NCBI GenBank assembly: GCA_900544865.1
Contig: UQXA01000008.1
Coordinates: 3,238 to 67,237, forward strand
From: an uncultured Collinsella sp.
GTDB lineage: Bacteria > Actinomycetota > Coriobacteriia > Coriobacteriales > Coriobacteriaceae
DNA: 64,000 bases
Reading direction: 5' to 3'
A program made the position numbers and the translations under genes. The notes beneath the pieces were generated by a model. That model did no database searches and was not told where the DNA came from. It saw only the letters and a program-made list of their open reading frames with translations. Positions 1-9,210 of this stretch are shown in pieces; within the stretch, counting starts at the first letter, position 1; every line of letters starts with the position of its first letter.

Positions 1-1
1 G

Positions 2-757
2 AATTTGATGATGGTTCTGGGGCCAGTTGCCGGCGGTTTTGTTGTCGCTCAATTTGGGGCGGAGGCTGTTCTTGCATTAGACGCGCTTTCTTTTGCCGCG
101 TCGTTCTGGTTGCTGCGAGATGTTCCGTCGGTTATCGAGGTTAATGATAAAGAGGGGATAAGCAAAAATGAAAAAAACAGGACTGCATTTAGTGATCTTA
201 GCGCGAAGCACTTGGCAATTGGTTTCCTATTAATCGATATTTCTAGTGGTGTGGCATTCGGCTCTCTGAATTCTCTTTTGCCAGCTATTGCGCAATTGCA
301 ATTTGACTCGTCATCGATACAATACGGATTCCTTCAGAGTAGTCTTACAATCGGACTGTTGTTCGGAAATACAATATATGGTCGTTTAATTAGTGGTTCC
401 GATTGCATTAAATCATATTGTTTTGTGACGTATCTTGCGCTCGGTGCGTATCTGGCGTTTGGCTATCGCTATGCGTCTGGGATATCGTTTATTTTCCTTT
501 TTATCGTCGGTGCCGGAAACGCCATTCAAGATGTGCTTCTCATAACATCGCTGCAGGATTTGGCGAGAGACGAATCTGAATCGATAAGCCTGTTTTCAAT
601 TAGGGAGTCTTTGCAATCGGTTGCTGTTGTTATTTCAACACTCCTTGTTTCGCTGTTCACGAGCATCGCGATGTTCTCAATTCTCGTTACAGGACTTGGT
701 GTATTTTCAATTATGATGGTAGTTGTGTTTCAATTGAATTATTTGCGAAAGATGTGA
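2..757 (+). CDS. MFS transporter, C-terminal part (truncated by window edge)
   Basis: The reading frame is open from base 2, so the N-terminal half is missing; about 250 residues remain (usual MFS length is near 400). The translation is a series of hydrophobic segments separated by short polar loops, typical of the second half of a major facilitator superfamily exporter, ending near NYLRKM. It stops 7 bases before the radical SAM gene and is probably co-transcribed with it. Codon use is AT-rich, like the next gene and unlike the rest of the window, which suggests the cassette was acquired together. From context I infer export of the product of the radical SAM enzyme; substrate unknown. The first visible candidate start (TTG at 5) is probably not the true start. 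Confidence 0.75.
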   Translation, partial: NLMMVLGPVAGGFVVAQFGAEAVLALDALSFAASFWLLRDVPSVIEVNDKEGISKNEKNRTAFSDLSAKHLAIGFLLIDISSGVAFGSLNSLLPAIAQLQFDSSSIQYGFLQSSLTIGLLFGNTIYGRLISGSDCIKSYCFVTYLALGAYLAFGYRYASGISFIFLFIVGAGNAIQDVLLITSLQDLARDESESISLFSIRESLQSVAVVISTLLVSLFTSIAMFSILVTGLGVFSIMMVVVFQLNYLRKM

Positions 758-764
758 CGTTGAT

Positions 765-3086
765 ATGCCTAAAACGCTTTTAGTATTTCCCCCAGGATGG
801 AGTCCAGTGGGGCCGTATCTTGCCTTGCCTGTTTTGAAGTCATATCTTCAAGAGGTTGAACAATATAAAGTTGACATCGTTGACTTAAACGTGGAATTTT
901 ACGATGACCTCCTATCTTTTAGACATGTCGAAGAGTGCTGTAAAAGGTATCGGGAATCAAAGGATTCGTTTAGTTCGAATGTTCAATTAACAATCGAGTT
1001 GATACAAAAGTCAGCACTTAATGTTGACGAGGCAAAAGATATTTTCAGATCGAAGAGATACTTTAATCTAAAAGAAAGACAATATGCTGAAAACATTTTT
1101 AGAAATGCACTCTATATCATAAATCACGTCTCATATGGAGTTAAGTACACGTTCAACTCCATAGATCTGCCCTATGATTATTATTCGACACCAGAAATAA
1201 TGAAATCGCTTGCGGATACCTTGCATAATCCGTTTATTTCCTTCTATGAAACTGCCTTTCTTAAGCGTATTCAGAGGGAAAAAATCGAGTTTATTGGGAT
1301 TTCGGTGAGCGGCTGTTTCCAATTGATTTCTGCAGTTACGTTAGCGAAACTGATTAAAGAAGAATGTCCATCTGTTAAACACGTCTCATTGGGCGGCAAT
1401 TACATTACTCGTTTAGCAGATGACTGCATGAAAGAATGGCATCCCTTTTTTGAATACATTGATTCGATAATGATGTATGACGGCGAAGAGCCGCTTGCAC
1501 GTCTTCTTGAGGCTCTTGACTCTGGTGATGACAATCTCGACTGTGTTCCAAACCTTTGCCATGCTAAAGGTGGAAAGATATATAAAAACCATCGGATTGA
1601 GCAAACATTTATCAACGATACAGTTCCCGATTTCGATGGCTTCGCCCTTTCTAAATACTTCATGCCTGAGTTAATATTGCCGGTTTATTCCTCTAGGCAG
1701 TGTTTTAATCATTGCGCCTTCTGCACCATTCCCGGTGCTACCGGTGGTTGTTACCGAAAGATGCCTATATCGAGAGTATTTGAAATAATGTGTCGGTTAA
1801 ATGAAAAATACGGCACGAGAGTTTTCTCTTTTGTGGATGAAACATTCGAAGGCAAAAGAATGGAGCAACTCGCGGATGAAATAAACGCATCGGGAAAAAC
1901 GTTTTTCTGGCATGGAGAAACGAGGTTCTCTCCAACCCTAAGTACAGACGTTTTCAACAAGATATACCAAAGTGGATGTAGGCAGATTCAGTTTGGCCTC
2001 GAGTCATACAACCAAAGAGTTCTTGATCTAATGAAGAAGAACACGAGAGTTGATTGGATTGATCGCAATATCCATGATTGTCTCAATGCGGGTATTCCTG
2101 TTCATCTATTCTTTATGATTGGCTTTCCGACCGAAACTAAAGAAGAGGCTCTGAACACCTTAGCTTATACAGAGAATGTTTTGAATTATTCAAAACAGGT
2201 ATGTGGTGTTCCATATTCCACGAGAGGATTTACGAATTTTGGTCTCGTTATGGGGTCGGATGTTTGGAATCATCCCGATAAGTATGGTGTCTCTGTAATG
2301 CCGAAGTCCCAATATGAGGATTTGCGCCTCGAAGTGGATTATGTTTCAGGCACTGGTTTAACTTTAAATGAAGCAAAATCCTTATCTGATGAGCATCATA
2401 TTGATTTTTATATGCAAGAGGTCATAAACGGTAGCGACACAATTGACTTGCCCCAGCGGCTTCATATTTCAGAGGTGACCTGGATCCTAGATTCTATTCA
2501 CGCTGTCAGGTATAAGGGACATTTGACCAAAGTAAAGCGACGGCTAACTAGTCTAAATCCAGCTGATCGAATCTGGCTGGATTCCAAAACCTCTGTCGTG
2601 CTCGTTGAGCCATTTGCCTACTTCTATAATTCTGAATACCATCATGTCTATGCTGTTTCCCAGTTGGTATACCTTAAGTTGGCCCGTTTATTGGAGGCCG
2701 ATTGTAGCATTTCTCTTATCCTTGATCAGGGCGACCTCGAGCTGACAAGGGCGATAGAAGAACTGTTGCATTATGGATTGCTGAATACAAATATCGATGC
2801 CGATTATGTAATGCACGATAATGGTTTTCAATTGGTTAAAAGTTCGTTTGTGAAAGAAGTCGGACGCTCAAAAGAGGGGTTAAGAGTACTGCTGAGTTGT
2901 GCCACCCATAGAATGTGTGCGGTTAATGATTTTTCGTTCGCTTTGCTTTCGTTGTTTGAAAAGCCGATTACTAAGAACGAGGTGCGCGACATTTTGAAAA
3001 AAGAGGGACTATCGGCAAACGAGGAGCAATTAAACAAGTTGGTTGATAATTGCATGAAAGCAGATATACTACAGTTGATTAGATAG
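765..3086 (+). CDS. B12-binding-type radical SAM enzyme, RiPP-maturase-like
   Basis: 773 aa. The first ~250 residues resemble a cobalamin-binding fold (opening LLVFPPGWSPVGPYLALP, then IGISVSG and VSLGGNY near residues 170-215). The radical SAM cluster motif CxxxCxxC is seen as CFNHCAFC, Cys 313, 317 and 320, followed by the SAM-binding region and a GFPTET loop. The last ~200 residues are not part of the usual core; two stretches look like small winged-helix (PqqD/RRE-like) domains, which bind precursor peptides in RiPP enzymes (inference). It lies between an MFS exporter and a 36-aa peptide gene, all AT-rich. Known relatives do radical methylation or cross-linking of peptides or assemble other natural products; the exact reaction cannot be read from the sequence. 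Confidence 0.8.
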   Translation: MPKTLLVFPPGWSPVGPYLALPVLKSYLQEVEQYKVDIVDLNVEFYDDLLSFRHVEECCKRYRESKDSFSSNVQLTIELIQKSALNVDEAKDIFRSKRYFNLKERQYAENIFRNALYIINHVSYGVKYTFNSIDLPYDYYSTPEIMKSLADTLHNPFISFYETAFLKRIQREKIEFIGISVSGCFQLISAVTLAKLIKEECPSVKHVSLGGNYITRLADDCMKEWHPFFEYIDSIMMYDGEEPLARLLEALDSGDDNLDCVPNLCHAKGGKIYKNHRIEQTFINDTVPDFDGFALSKYFMPELILPVYSSRQCFNHCAFCTIPGATGGCYRKMPISRVFEIMCRLNEKYGTRVFSFVDETFEGKRMEQLADEINASGKTFFWHGETRFSPTLSTDVFNKIYQSGCRQIQFGLESYNQRVLDLMKKNTRVDWIDRNIHDCLNAGIPVHLFFMIGFPTETKEEALNTLAYTENVLNYSKQVCGVPYSTRGFTNFGLVMGSDVWNHPDKYGVSVMPKSQYEDLRLEVDYVSGTGLTLNEAKSLSDEHHIDFYMQEVINGSDTIDLPQRLHISEVTWILDSIHAVRYKGHLTKVKRRLTSLNPADRIWLDSKTSVVLVEPFAYFYNSEYHHVYAVSQLVYLKLARLLEADCSISLILDQGDLELTRAIEELLHYGLLNTNIDADYVMHDNGFQLVKSSFVKEVGRSKEGLRVLLSCATHRMCAVNDFSFALLSLFEKPITKNEVRDILKKEGLSANEEQLNKLVDNCMKADILQLIR

Positions 3087-3099
3087 AGGAGGTTTCTGC

Positions 3100-3210
3100 A
3101 TGGACGTTATTAACAAAGATCTCTTGGAGCAACTGAAAGAGTTTCAGGAAGAGGGCGTCGTGGTAGAAGTGTTCGACTTTGAGGACTACATGGATAAATT
3201 CTGCCATTAG
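3100..3210 (+). CDS. Small acidic peptide, candidate modified-peptide precursor
   Basis: ATG at 3100, preceded at good spacing by a strong ribosome binding site (GAGGAGG, 3086-3092), 13 bases after the radical SAM stop. It encodes 36 residues: an acidic, helix-prone front (MDVINKDLLEQLKEF) and a tail ending DYMDKFCH with the only cysteine next to last. A rho-independent terminator follows within 25 bases, so it is the last gene of the cassette. A short peptide with a good RBS directly after a radical SAM enzyme with putative peptide-binding domains is the usual layout of a RiPP precursor. No family recognised. The tail (Tyr, Phe, Cys, His) is the likely target; this is inference. Confidence 0.6.
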   Translation: MDVINKDLLEQLKEFQEEGVVVEVFDFEDYMDKFCH

Positions 3211-3233
3211 TTTCGGAATTTACTCGCCTCGCT

Positions 3234-3268
3234 TAAAGGAGAAGTCGATTATCGATTTCTCCTTTTTT
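3234..3268 (+). terminator. Rho-independent terminator of the radical SAM cassette
   Basis: Near-perfect stem (AAGGAGAA-G-TCGAT paired with ATCGA-T-TTCTCCTT) followed by a run of six T. It closes the MFS / radical SAM / peptide unit. Confidence 0.9.
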
Positions 3269-3311
3269 AATTAAAGATATTATTGAAATACATGCTCCTA
3301 GCACAGGTTGG

Positions 3312-3331
3312 CCTCTCAGTAAACTGGGAGG
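3312..3331 (+). other. 8-bp hairpin in nadE upstream region
   Basis: CCTCTCAG, TAAA loop, CTGGGAGG: 8 pairs with one G-T, about 70 bases before the nadE start. The downstream T content is modest, so this may be a weak terminator or a 5' UTR structure. No known riboswitch recognised. Confidence 0.4.
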
Positions 3332-3398
3332 TTGCTTTGGCTAGTTAGAGATATGTGAACGTCCGTTAGACTGAATCTCAGGGTAGAAGGGGCCTCCA

Positions 3399-5399
3399 GT
3401 GTCCAGATCAACAAGGCAATGCTGCGTTTCGGCTAATAAGAACGATGGCTTTTTGCGTGTGGCGGCGGCGTCGCCGCAGATTCGCGTGGCCGATGTCGAG
3501 GGCAATGCCGAGGTTGCGCTGGCGGCTGTTCGCGAGGCTGCCGAGCGCGGCGTTCGCGCGCTGGTGCTGCCCGAGCTTAACTTGTGCGGCTATACCGCGG
3601 CCGATCTGTTCCATAACCGCACGCTGCTGCATGCCTGCGAGGCAGCGCTGGTGCACATCCTCGATGAAACCCGTGAGCTGCCGATTGTCTTTACCATCGG
3701 TCTTCCCGTTGCAGTTGCCGAGAATATCTACAACTGCGCCGCCGTGTGCTGCGCGGGCGAGCTTTTGGGCCTCACGGCCAAGAAGTATCTGCCCAATTAT
3801 GGCGAGTTCTACGAGCGCCGCTGGTTTGCTCCGGCGCCTGCGGATCCCGTGTGGGTTGAATTTGCCGGTCAGGGTCCGGTTCCGCTGGGTACGGGGCTTG
3901 TCTACCGCTGCTGCGACGAGGGCGCTGAGGACATGGTACTTGGCGTTGAGGTTTGCGAGGACCTGTGGGTGCCGGCGCCCCCTTCGACCGAGATGGCGCT
4001 TGCCGGTGCGACGGTGATCCTCAACCCGTCGGCCTCGGACGAGATTATCGGTAAGGCAGACTATCGCCGCAGCCTCATCTCCAATCAGAGTGCGCGCCTG
4101 TACTGTGCCTATGCCTATGCAGACGCGAGCGAAGGCGAGTCCACGACCGATATGGTCTTTGCGGGCGAGAACCTCGTCTACGAAAACGGCTCTAAGCTGG
4201 CGGCGACGAAGCTCCTTACCTGCGATATGGCGGTTGCCGATGTTGACCTCGACCGTCTGGTTGCCGAGCGCCGTCGCTCGACGACGTGGACGCGCGCGGA
4301 CGATGCGCCGGAGGCCGTGACCGTTGAGTTTTCGTTTGAGGGCGTGCTGGCCGAAGAACCTGTCCTGCGCGATGCCTGCGATATCGACCGCGTTTTCCCG
4401 CGCGCGCCCTTCGTGCCTGCCGACCATGGTGACCTGGCTGAGCGCTGCGAGACCATCCTCGACCTGCAGACCGCGGGCCTCAAGACCCGCCTTGCCCATA
4501 CGGGCACCAAGGCGGCCGTTATCGGCCTTTCGGGCGGTCTCGATTCCACGCTGGCGCTGCTTGTGACCGTGCGTGCCTTCGATGCGCTGGGGCTGCCGCG
4601 CACTGGTATCACAGCCGTGTCCATGCCCGGCTTCGGCACGACGCATCGCACCAAGTCGAATGCCGAGTCGCTCGCTCGCGACCTGGGTGTGAGCTTCCGC
4701 GAGGTTTCGATCCACGCGGCTGTGGAGCAGCACTTCAAGGACATTGAGCATGATCCGGCCGTGCAGGACGTGACCTACGAGAACAGCCAGGCGCGCGAGC
4801 GTACGCAGATTCTGATGGATCTGGCCAACCAGGCTGGCGGTTTTGTCATTGGCACGGGCGACCTGTCGGAGCTGGCGCTCGGCTGGGCTACCTATAACGG
4901 CGACCACATGAGCATGTACGCCGTCAACGCGAGCGTGCCCAAGACGCTCGTGCGTCACTTGGTGCGCTATGCCGCCGATGTCTTTGGCGGGCGCATTGCC
5001 GAGGTCTTGCTCGATATCCTCGATACGCCGGTGTCCCCCGAGCTTCTGCCGCCCACGGGCGATGGCGAGATTGCACAGAAGACCGAGGATTTGGTGGGGC
5101 CGTACGAGCTGCACGATTACTTCCTCTACTACCTGCTGCGTTTTGGCTTTGAGCCCGGCAAGATCTACCGCATGGCGCTCAAGAGCTTCGAGGGCGTCTA
5201 CGACGCCAAGACCGTCCACACGTGGTTGCGTACGTTCTATCGTCGCTTCTTTGCCCAGCAGTTTAAGCGCAGCTGTCTGCCCGATGGTCCCAAGGTGGGC
5301 TCGGTGACGCTCAGCCCGCGCGGCGATTGGCGTATGCCGAGTGACGCCAGCTCGCGTCTGTGGCTTGCGCAGATCGACGCGCTCAATGCAATTGACTAA
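3399..5399 (+). CDS. nadE: Glutamine-dependent NAD+ synthetase
   Basis: 666 aa, the length of the two-domain actinobacterial-type enzyme that makes NAD+ from deamido-NAD+, ATP and glutamine. Residues ~20-290 are the nitrilase-like glutaminase with the triad Glu59 (VLPELNLCGY), Lys128 (KKYLPNYGEFYE) and Cys186 (GVEVCEDLW). Residues ~340-640 are the synthetase with the ATP-binding loop GLSGGLDSTLALL and the GTGDLSELALGW segment. The GTG start is chosen because no in-frame ATG occurs before residue ~175 and AGAAGGGG lies upstream. Monocistronic, terminated at 5469-5498. Confidence 0.95.
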   Translation: MSRSTRQCCVSANKNDGFLRVAAASPQIRVADVEGNAEVALAAVREAAERGVRALVLPELNLCGYTAADLFHNRTLLHACEAALVHILDETRELPIVFTIGLPVAVAENIYNCAAVCCAGELLGLTAKKYLPNYGEFYERRWFAPAPADPVWVEFAGQGPVPLGTGLVYRCCDEGAEDMVLGVEVCEDLWVPAPPSTEMALAGATVILNPSASDEIIGKADYRRSLISNQSARLYCAYAYADASEGESTTDMVFAGENLVYENGSKLAATKLLTCDMAVADVDLDRLVAERRRSTTWTRADDAPEAVTVEFSFEGVLAEEPVLRDACDIDRVFPRAPFVPADHGDLAERCETILDLQTAGLKTRLAHTGTKAAVIGLSGGLDSTLALLVTVRAFDALGLPRTGITAVSMPGFGTTHRTKSNAESLARDLGVSFREVSIHAAVEQHFKDIEHDPAVQDVTYENSQARERTQILMDLANQAGGFVIGTGDLSELALGWATYNGDHMSMYAVNASVPKTLVRHLVRYAADVFGGRIAEVLLDILDTPVSPELLPPTGDGEIAQKTEDLVGPYELHDYFLYYLLRFGFEPGKIYRMALKSFEGVYDAKTVHTWLRTFYRRFFAQQFKRSCLPDGPKVGSVTLSPRGDWRMPSDASSRLWLAQIDALNAID

Positions 5400-5468
5400 G
5401 GTTGGCTAAATTGAACCAATACGGGGGTTGCAAGCGTTACACTTTTGCAATCTGATGGCCCGTATCGC

Positions 5469-5498
5469 GCGGCGCTCTTGTCGGAGCGCCGCGTTTTT
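5469..5498 (+). terminator. Terminator after nadE
   Basis: GCGGCGCTC, TTGTCG loop, GAGCGCCGC: nine perfect pairs followed by GTTTTT. It ends 20 bases before the next gene. Confidence 0.85.
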
Positions 5499-5517
5499 CA
5501 TATCGAAAGGTGGCACC

Positions 5518-6681
5518 ATGCAGGCATCGCAGCGTCTCGACCGCTTTGGCGCGGAGGTCTTCGCCTCGCTCAACAACAAACTTCTCGCGCTGAAGGCTCA
5601 GGGCAAGACCATTTACAACATGAGCGTGGGCACGCCCGACTTTAAGCCGTACGACCATGTGGTCGAGGCGCTCACGCAAGCGGCGCAAGATCCCGAGATG
5701 TGGAAGTATGCCCTGCGCGACCTGCCCGAGCTCAAGCAGGCCGTGTGCGATTACTATGAGCGTCGCTTTGGTGTTTCGGGCATTACGCCGTCCATGGTGC
5801 AGTCGTGCAACGGCACGCAGGAGGGCGTGGGCCATTTGGGCCTGGCCCTGCTCGATCCGGGTGACACTATTTTGGTTCCCGATCCGTGCTACCCGGTCTT
5901 TGAGGCGGGTGCCAAGATCGCCGATGCCAAGCTCGAGTACTATCCGCTGGTTGCCGAGCATAATTACCTGCCCTATGTGGCGGTCATCGATCCCGAGGTG
6001 GCCGATCGTGCCAAGTACATGATCGTGTCGCTGCCCGCCAACCCGGTGGGCTCGGTGGGCACGCCCGAGATCTACGAGGAGATCATCGCTTTCGCCCGCG
6101 AGCACGACCTGTTGATCGTTCACGACAACGCATACTCCGACATCGTGTTCGACGGCGAGCCGGGCGGCAGCTTCTTGCAGTATCCCGGCGCGCTCGAGGT
6201 GGGCGTCGAGTTCTTCTCGCTTTCCAAGTCGTTTAACGTCACCGGTGCCCGCATCGGCTTTTTGGTCGGCCGAGAGGACGTGGTCTCTGCCTTTGCCAAG
6301 CTGCGCAGCCAGATTGACTTTGGTATGTTCTTCCCGATCCAGAAGGCCGCCATCGCGTGCCTTAATGGCCCGCGCGATGAGGTCGAGGCGCAGCGTCTGA
6401 AGTACCAGGAGCGCCGCGACGCCCTGTGCGACGGTCTTGAGGGCCTGGGCTGGGAGCGACCCAACGCGCATGGCTCTATGTTTGTGTGGGCCAAGCTCCC
6501 CGGTGGTCGCACCGATTCCATGGCGTTTTGCGAGGAGCTCATGGAGAAGGCCGGCGTTGTGGTGACGCCGGGCGCGAGCTTTGGTCCTTCGGGCGAGGGG
6601 CACGTGCGCATGGCGCTGGTCTTACCGCCCGACCAGATCGCTTTGGCTGTCGAGGCCATTCGTGAGGCGGGCCTGTATTAG
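5518..6681 (+). CDS. PLP-dependent class I/II aminotransferase
   Basis: 387 aa starting at ATG 5518 (AAAGGTGG upstream); the longer upstream frame runs through the nadE terminator and is not used. Fold-type I features: SVGTPDFKP near the N-terminus, the SLPANPVGS loop, HDNAYSDIVFDG, and the PLP lysine in SLSKSFNVTGARIGF. It resembles LL-diaminopimelate / N-acetyl-diaminopimelate aminotransferases (DapL/PatA-like). Because the window also encodes DapH and an M20 deacetylase, a role as the missing N-acetyl-diaminopimelate aminotransferase is possible, but aspartate or aromatic substrates cannot be excluded. Confidence 0.85.
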   Translation: MQASQRLDRFGAEVFASLNNKLLALKAQGKTIYNMSVGTPDFKPYDHVVEALTQAAQDPEMWKYALRDLPELKQAVCDYYERRFGVSGITPSMVQSCNGTQEGVGHLGLALLDPGDTILVPDPCYPVFEAGAKIADAKLEYYPLVAEHNYLPYVAVIDPEVADRAKYMIVSLPANPVGSVGTPEIYEEIIAFAREHDLLIVHDNAYSDIVFDGEPGGSFLQYPGALEVGVEFFSLSKSFNVTGARIGFLVGREDVVSAFAKLRSQIDFGMFFPIQKAAIACLNGPRDEVEAQRLKYQERRDALCDGLEGLGWERPNAHGSMFVWAKLPGGRTDSMAFCEELMEKAGVVVTPGASFGPSGEGHVRMALVLPPDQIALAVEAIREAGLY

Positions 6682-6824
6682 AAAGTTATTTTGGCTCGTC
6701 AATAGTTCGAAACCGATTTCGTGCAGTTATTTTACGAATTCTGCAAACAATTTCGGTAAACGGTCGATTTTTGGCTGCGAATAGGAGCATAATCAAAGTC
6801 CCGATTGGATGTATTGGGATTACG

Positions 6825-6857
6825 ACAAGCCGCTCGGGTCGTTCCCGGGCGGCTTGT
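6825..6857 (+). terminator. Strong hairpin between aminotransferase and ldh
   Basis: ACAAGCCGC and GCGGCTTGT arms with an inner CGGG/CCCG pairing; TTTG follows. It ends 25 bases before the ldh start, so it is either the aminotransferase terminator or a hairpin in the ldh leader. Confidence 0.6.
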
Positions 6858-6882
6858 TTGTGGAGAGAGATGGGAGTTTCTA

Positions 6883-7833
6883 ATGGTTAACGAGAAGAAG
6901 GTCGCTATCGTCGGCTGCGGTTTCGTCGGTTCGTCTTCGGCGTTCGCGCTGATGCAGAGCGGTCTGTTCTCCGAGATGGTCCTCATCGACGTGGACAAGA
7001 ACCGCGCCGAGGGTGAGGCCCTGGATATCGCGCACGGCATGACGTTTGCCGAGCCGATGAAGATCTACGCCGGCGATTATTCCGATGTCGCCGACGCCGC
7101 CATGATCGTCGTCACTGCTGGCGCTGCCCAGAAGCCCGGTGAGACCCGCCTGGACCTGGTCAATAAGAACGTCAGCATCTTTAAGTCCATTATCCCCGAG
7201 ATTAAGAAGTCCGGCTTCGACGGTATTCTGCTCATCGTCTCCAACCCGGTCGATGTTCTGACCTACGCCGCCATCAAGATGTCCGGCCTGCCCGAGGGCC
7301 ACGTCATCGGTTCCGGCACTGTGCTCGACACCGGCCGCCTGCAGCAGATGCTTGGTGCCCACGTCGAGGTTGACCCGCGCGATGTCCAGGCCTATGTCAT
7401 GGGCGAGCACGGCGACTCCGAGTTTGTCGCTTGGTCCAGCGCTCAGGTTGCCGGCGTTCCGCTGAACACCTTCTGTGAGCTTCACGGCCACCTGGAGCAT
7501 GAGGCTGCCGAGAAGCGCATTGCCGAGGACGTCAAGAACTCCGCCTACACCATCATCGAGAAAAAGCACGCCACCTACTATGGCGTCGCCATGGCCGTCA
7601 AGCGCATCTGCACCGCCGTCATGCGCGATGAGCAGACCGTTCTGCCTGTCTCCTCGCTCATGGTGGGCGAGTATGGCCTGTCCGATCTTGCCATCTCCAT
7701 GCCGACCGTCGTTGGCCGCGACGGCGTTGTCTGCCGCGTCCCCGTGCCGCTGGACGATGACGAGCAGCATGAGCTCACCGTCTCCGCCAAGGCCCTCAAG
7801 GACATCATCGACAGCGTCGATTTCTCCTGCTAA
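6883..7833 (+). CDS. ldh: L-lactate dehydrogenase
   Basis: 316 aa, usual length. Reduces pyruvate to L-lactate with NADH at the end of fermentation. NAD-binding GCGFVGSSSAFALMQSG at the N-terminus, Gln83 in GAAQKPGETR (Gln at the discriminator position marks LDH rather than malate dehydrogenase, which has Arg), and catalytic His176 in MGEHGDSE. Start ATG 6883 follows GAGAGATGGGAG; the longer frame overlaps the upstream hairpin. Stand-alone gene with a terminator at 7865. Confidence 0.95.
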   Translation: MVNEKKVAIVGCGFVGSSSAFALMQSGLFSEMVLIDVDKNRAEGEALDIAHGMTFAEPMKIYAGDYSDVADAAMIVVTAGAAQKPGETRLDLVNKNVSIFKSIIPEIKKSGFDGILLIVSNPVDVLTYAAIKMSGLPEGHVIGSGTVLDTGRLQQMLGAHVEVDPRDVQAYVMGEHGDSEFVAWSSAQVAGVPLNTFCELHGHLEHEAAEKRIAEDVKNSAYTIIEKKHATYYGVAMAVKRICTAVMRDEQTVLPVSSLMVGEYGLSDLAISMPTVVGRDGVVCRVPVPLDDDEQHELTVSAKALKDIIDSVDFSC

Positions 7834-7864
7834 ATCAAGCTCGCTAGAGCGAAAAGCTACAATG

Positions 7865-7900
7865 AAGGCGTCCGGGTCCACACGGCCCGGGCGCCTTTTT
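7865..7900 (+). terminator. Terminator after ldh
   Basis: AAGGCG-T-CCGGG paired with CCCGG-G-CGCCTT, followed by a T run. Confidence 0.9.
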
Positions 7901-7930
7901 GGTGCAAAGAAACCTGACCCCAATGCACCA
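7900..7930 (+). repeat. REP-like hairpin
   Basis: TGGTGCA and TGCACCA arms enclosing AAACCTGACCCC. It is of the same general type as the hairpins at 24548, 27171, 58556 and 63664, which carry GGGACAGG, GGGGACG or GGGGTCAG phrases. Probably a REP (TnpA-REP-related) palindrome. Confidence 0.5.
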
Positions 7931-7947
7931 TAGTTGATGGGAGGGCC

Positions 7948-9108
7948 ATGTCGGATTCGCCTAATTTTTTGACCTATGCCCAGACGGCGTTTGATCCGTT
8001 TGAGGAGCGGCCGTTCTGCGCGGTGGATAGCCTCGTCTTTGCGTGGTTGTCCTATTTGCGTTTGCCGGGTGATATGGCGGAGCTGACGAACTGGCAGGGC
8101 CTAGACGTACGAGAGCTGCTGCGTGCCGAGTGCTACCGGGACATGATTGACGACTTGTGGGACCCAGAGGGGAGCAGGGCCTTGCTGGAGGCCGTGGCAG
8201 CAAGCCCTCGCTACCGTGGCGTGCACGTTTGCGGCTATCATGCCGTGAGGGATGTGGTGGCGACAGAGCAGTTTGCAGCCATGGCGTTCCGGTTTCCGGC
8301 GGGGTTTAGTTATCTTTCCTTCCGGGGGACCGACAGCACGATTGTGGGCTGGAAAGAGGATTTTAACATGGCGTTCCGGTGTCCTGTGTCGGCTCAGGAA
8401 TCCGCGGCGCGTTATGTGGACGAGGCGGCGGATGCGATTGACGGGCCGCTTTTGTGCGGAGGTCATTCCAAGGGTGGAAACCTTGCGGTGTACGGTGCGG
8501 CGATGTGCTCCGATGTCGCCCGTGCGCGAATCGAACGGGCGTATTCCCATGATGGTCCGGGTTTCGTCGAGGAGTTTCTGAACGGCAACGCCTTTGCCGA
8601 TCTTTCCGACCGAATCGACAAGACGCTACCTCGGTCGTCGATCTTTGGCATGATGTTCGAGACGCAGGAGGACTATGCCATCGTTGAGAGCACCGAGTTC
8701 AGTCTGCTGCAGCACAATCCCTTTAGCTGGGTGGTTGATGGTCGCGACTTCGTGTACTGTGAGCGCCTGTCCGCCGGCGCTCGTTACGTTGATGGTTCCA
8801 TTCGCGAGATGCTGCTCGCAGTGTCGCCTAGCGAGCGCGAGCGTTTTGTAGACGCGTTGTTCTCCGTGTTTGAGGCTACGGGTGCTGAGCGGTTTGCGGA
8901 TATCGCTGGGAATCTGCGCGAGAGCCTGCCCGTGATGCTCCAGGCTGCGCAAGGCTTTGACAATGATACACGACGCTTTGTCTCGCAGACCATCGTGGCA
9001 ATCCTTAAATGCGCGCTGCTGCCCAAACGACCCCAGATCGACATGCGCGCTGCCGGTAAGAGTTTGGCAGAACAGCTCGAGGCTTGGCAGTCCGAGCTCC
9101 TGCACTAG
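7948..9108 (+). CDS. DUF2974 (Mbeg1-like) alpha/beta-hydrolase
   Basis: 386 aa. The lipase-like nucleophile elbow GGHSKGGNLAVYGA (Ser in HSKGG) and the preceding SFRGTDSTIVGWKEDFNMAF are hallmarks of the DUF2974 family of predicted lipases/esterases. No signal peptide or membrane segment, so probably cytoplasmic. ATG 7948 follows GATGGGAGG. Function beyond hydrolase is unknown. Confidence 0.85.
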   Translation: MSDSPNFLTYAQTAFDPFEERPFCAVDSLVFAWLSYLRLPGDMAELTNWQGLDVRELLRAECYRDMIDDLWDPEGSRALLEAVAASPRYRGVHVCGYHAVRDVVATEQFAAMAFRFPAGFSYLSFRGTDSTIVGWKEDFNMAFRCPVSAQESAARYVDEAADAIDGPLLCGGHSKGGNLAVYGAAMCSDVARARIERAYSHDGPGFVEEFLNGNAFADLSDRIDKTLPRSSIFGMMFETQEDYAIVESTEFSLLQHNPFSWVVDGRDFVYCERLSAGARYVDGSIREMLLAVSPSERERFVDALFSVFEATGAERFADIAGNLRESLPVMLQAAQGFDNDTRRFVSQTIVAILKCALLPKRPQIDMRAAGKSLAEQLEAWQSELLH

Positions 9109-9210
9109 CCATTAGTGTAAAGCGGCCTGTCCCCGATGCACCAATCTTCGATGCGCCTGGGGCGGGCTCGACCGCTATACTGGTTCGTGCTCAATTCGAT
9201 CTAGAACGGA

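Noticed and set aside
3408..5219. 603-codon minus-strand frame opposite nadE
   Set aside because: Arg/His/Gly-rich shadow translation without motifs; nadE on the plus strand has every active-site residue.
6825..6857. Riboswitch in the ldh leader
   Set aside because: Only a simple hairpin; no known aptamer core recognised.
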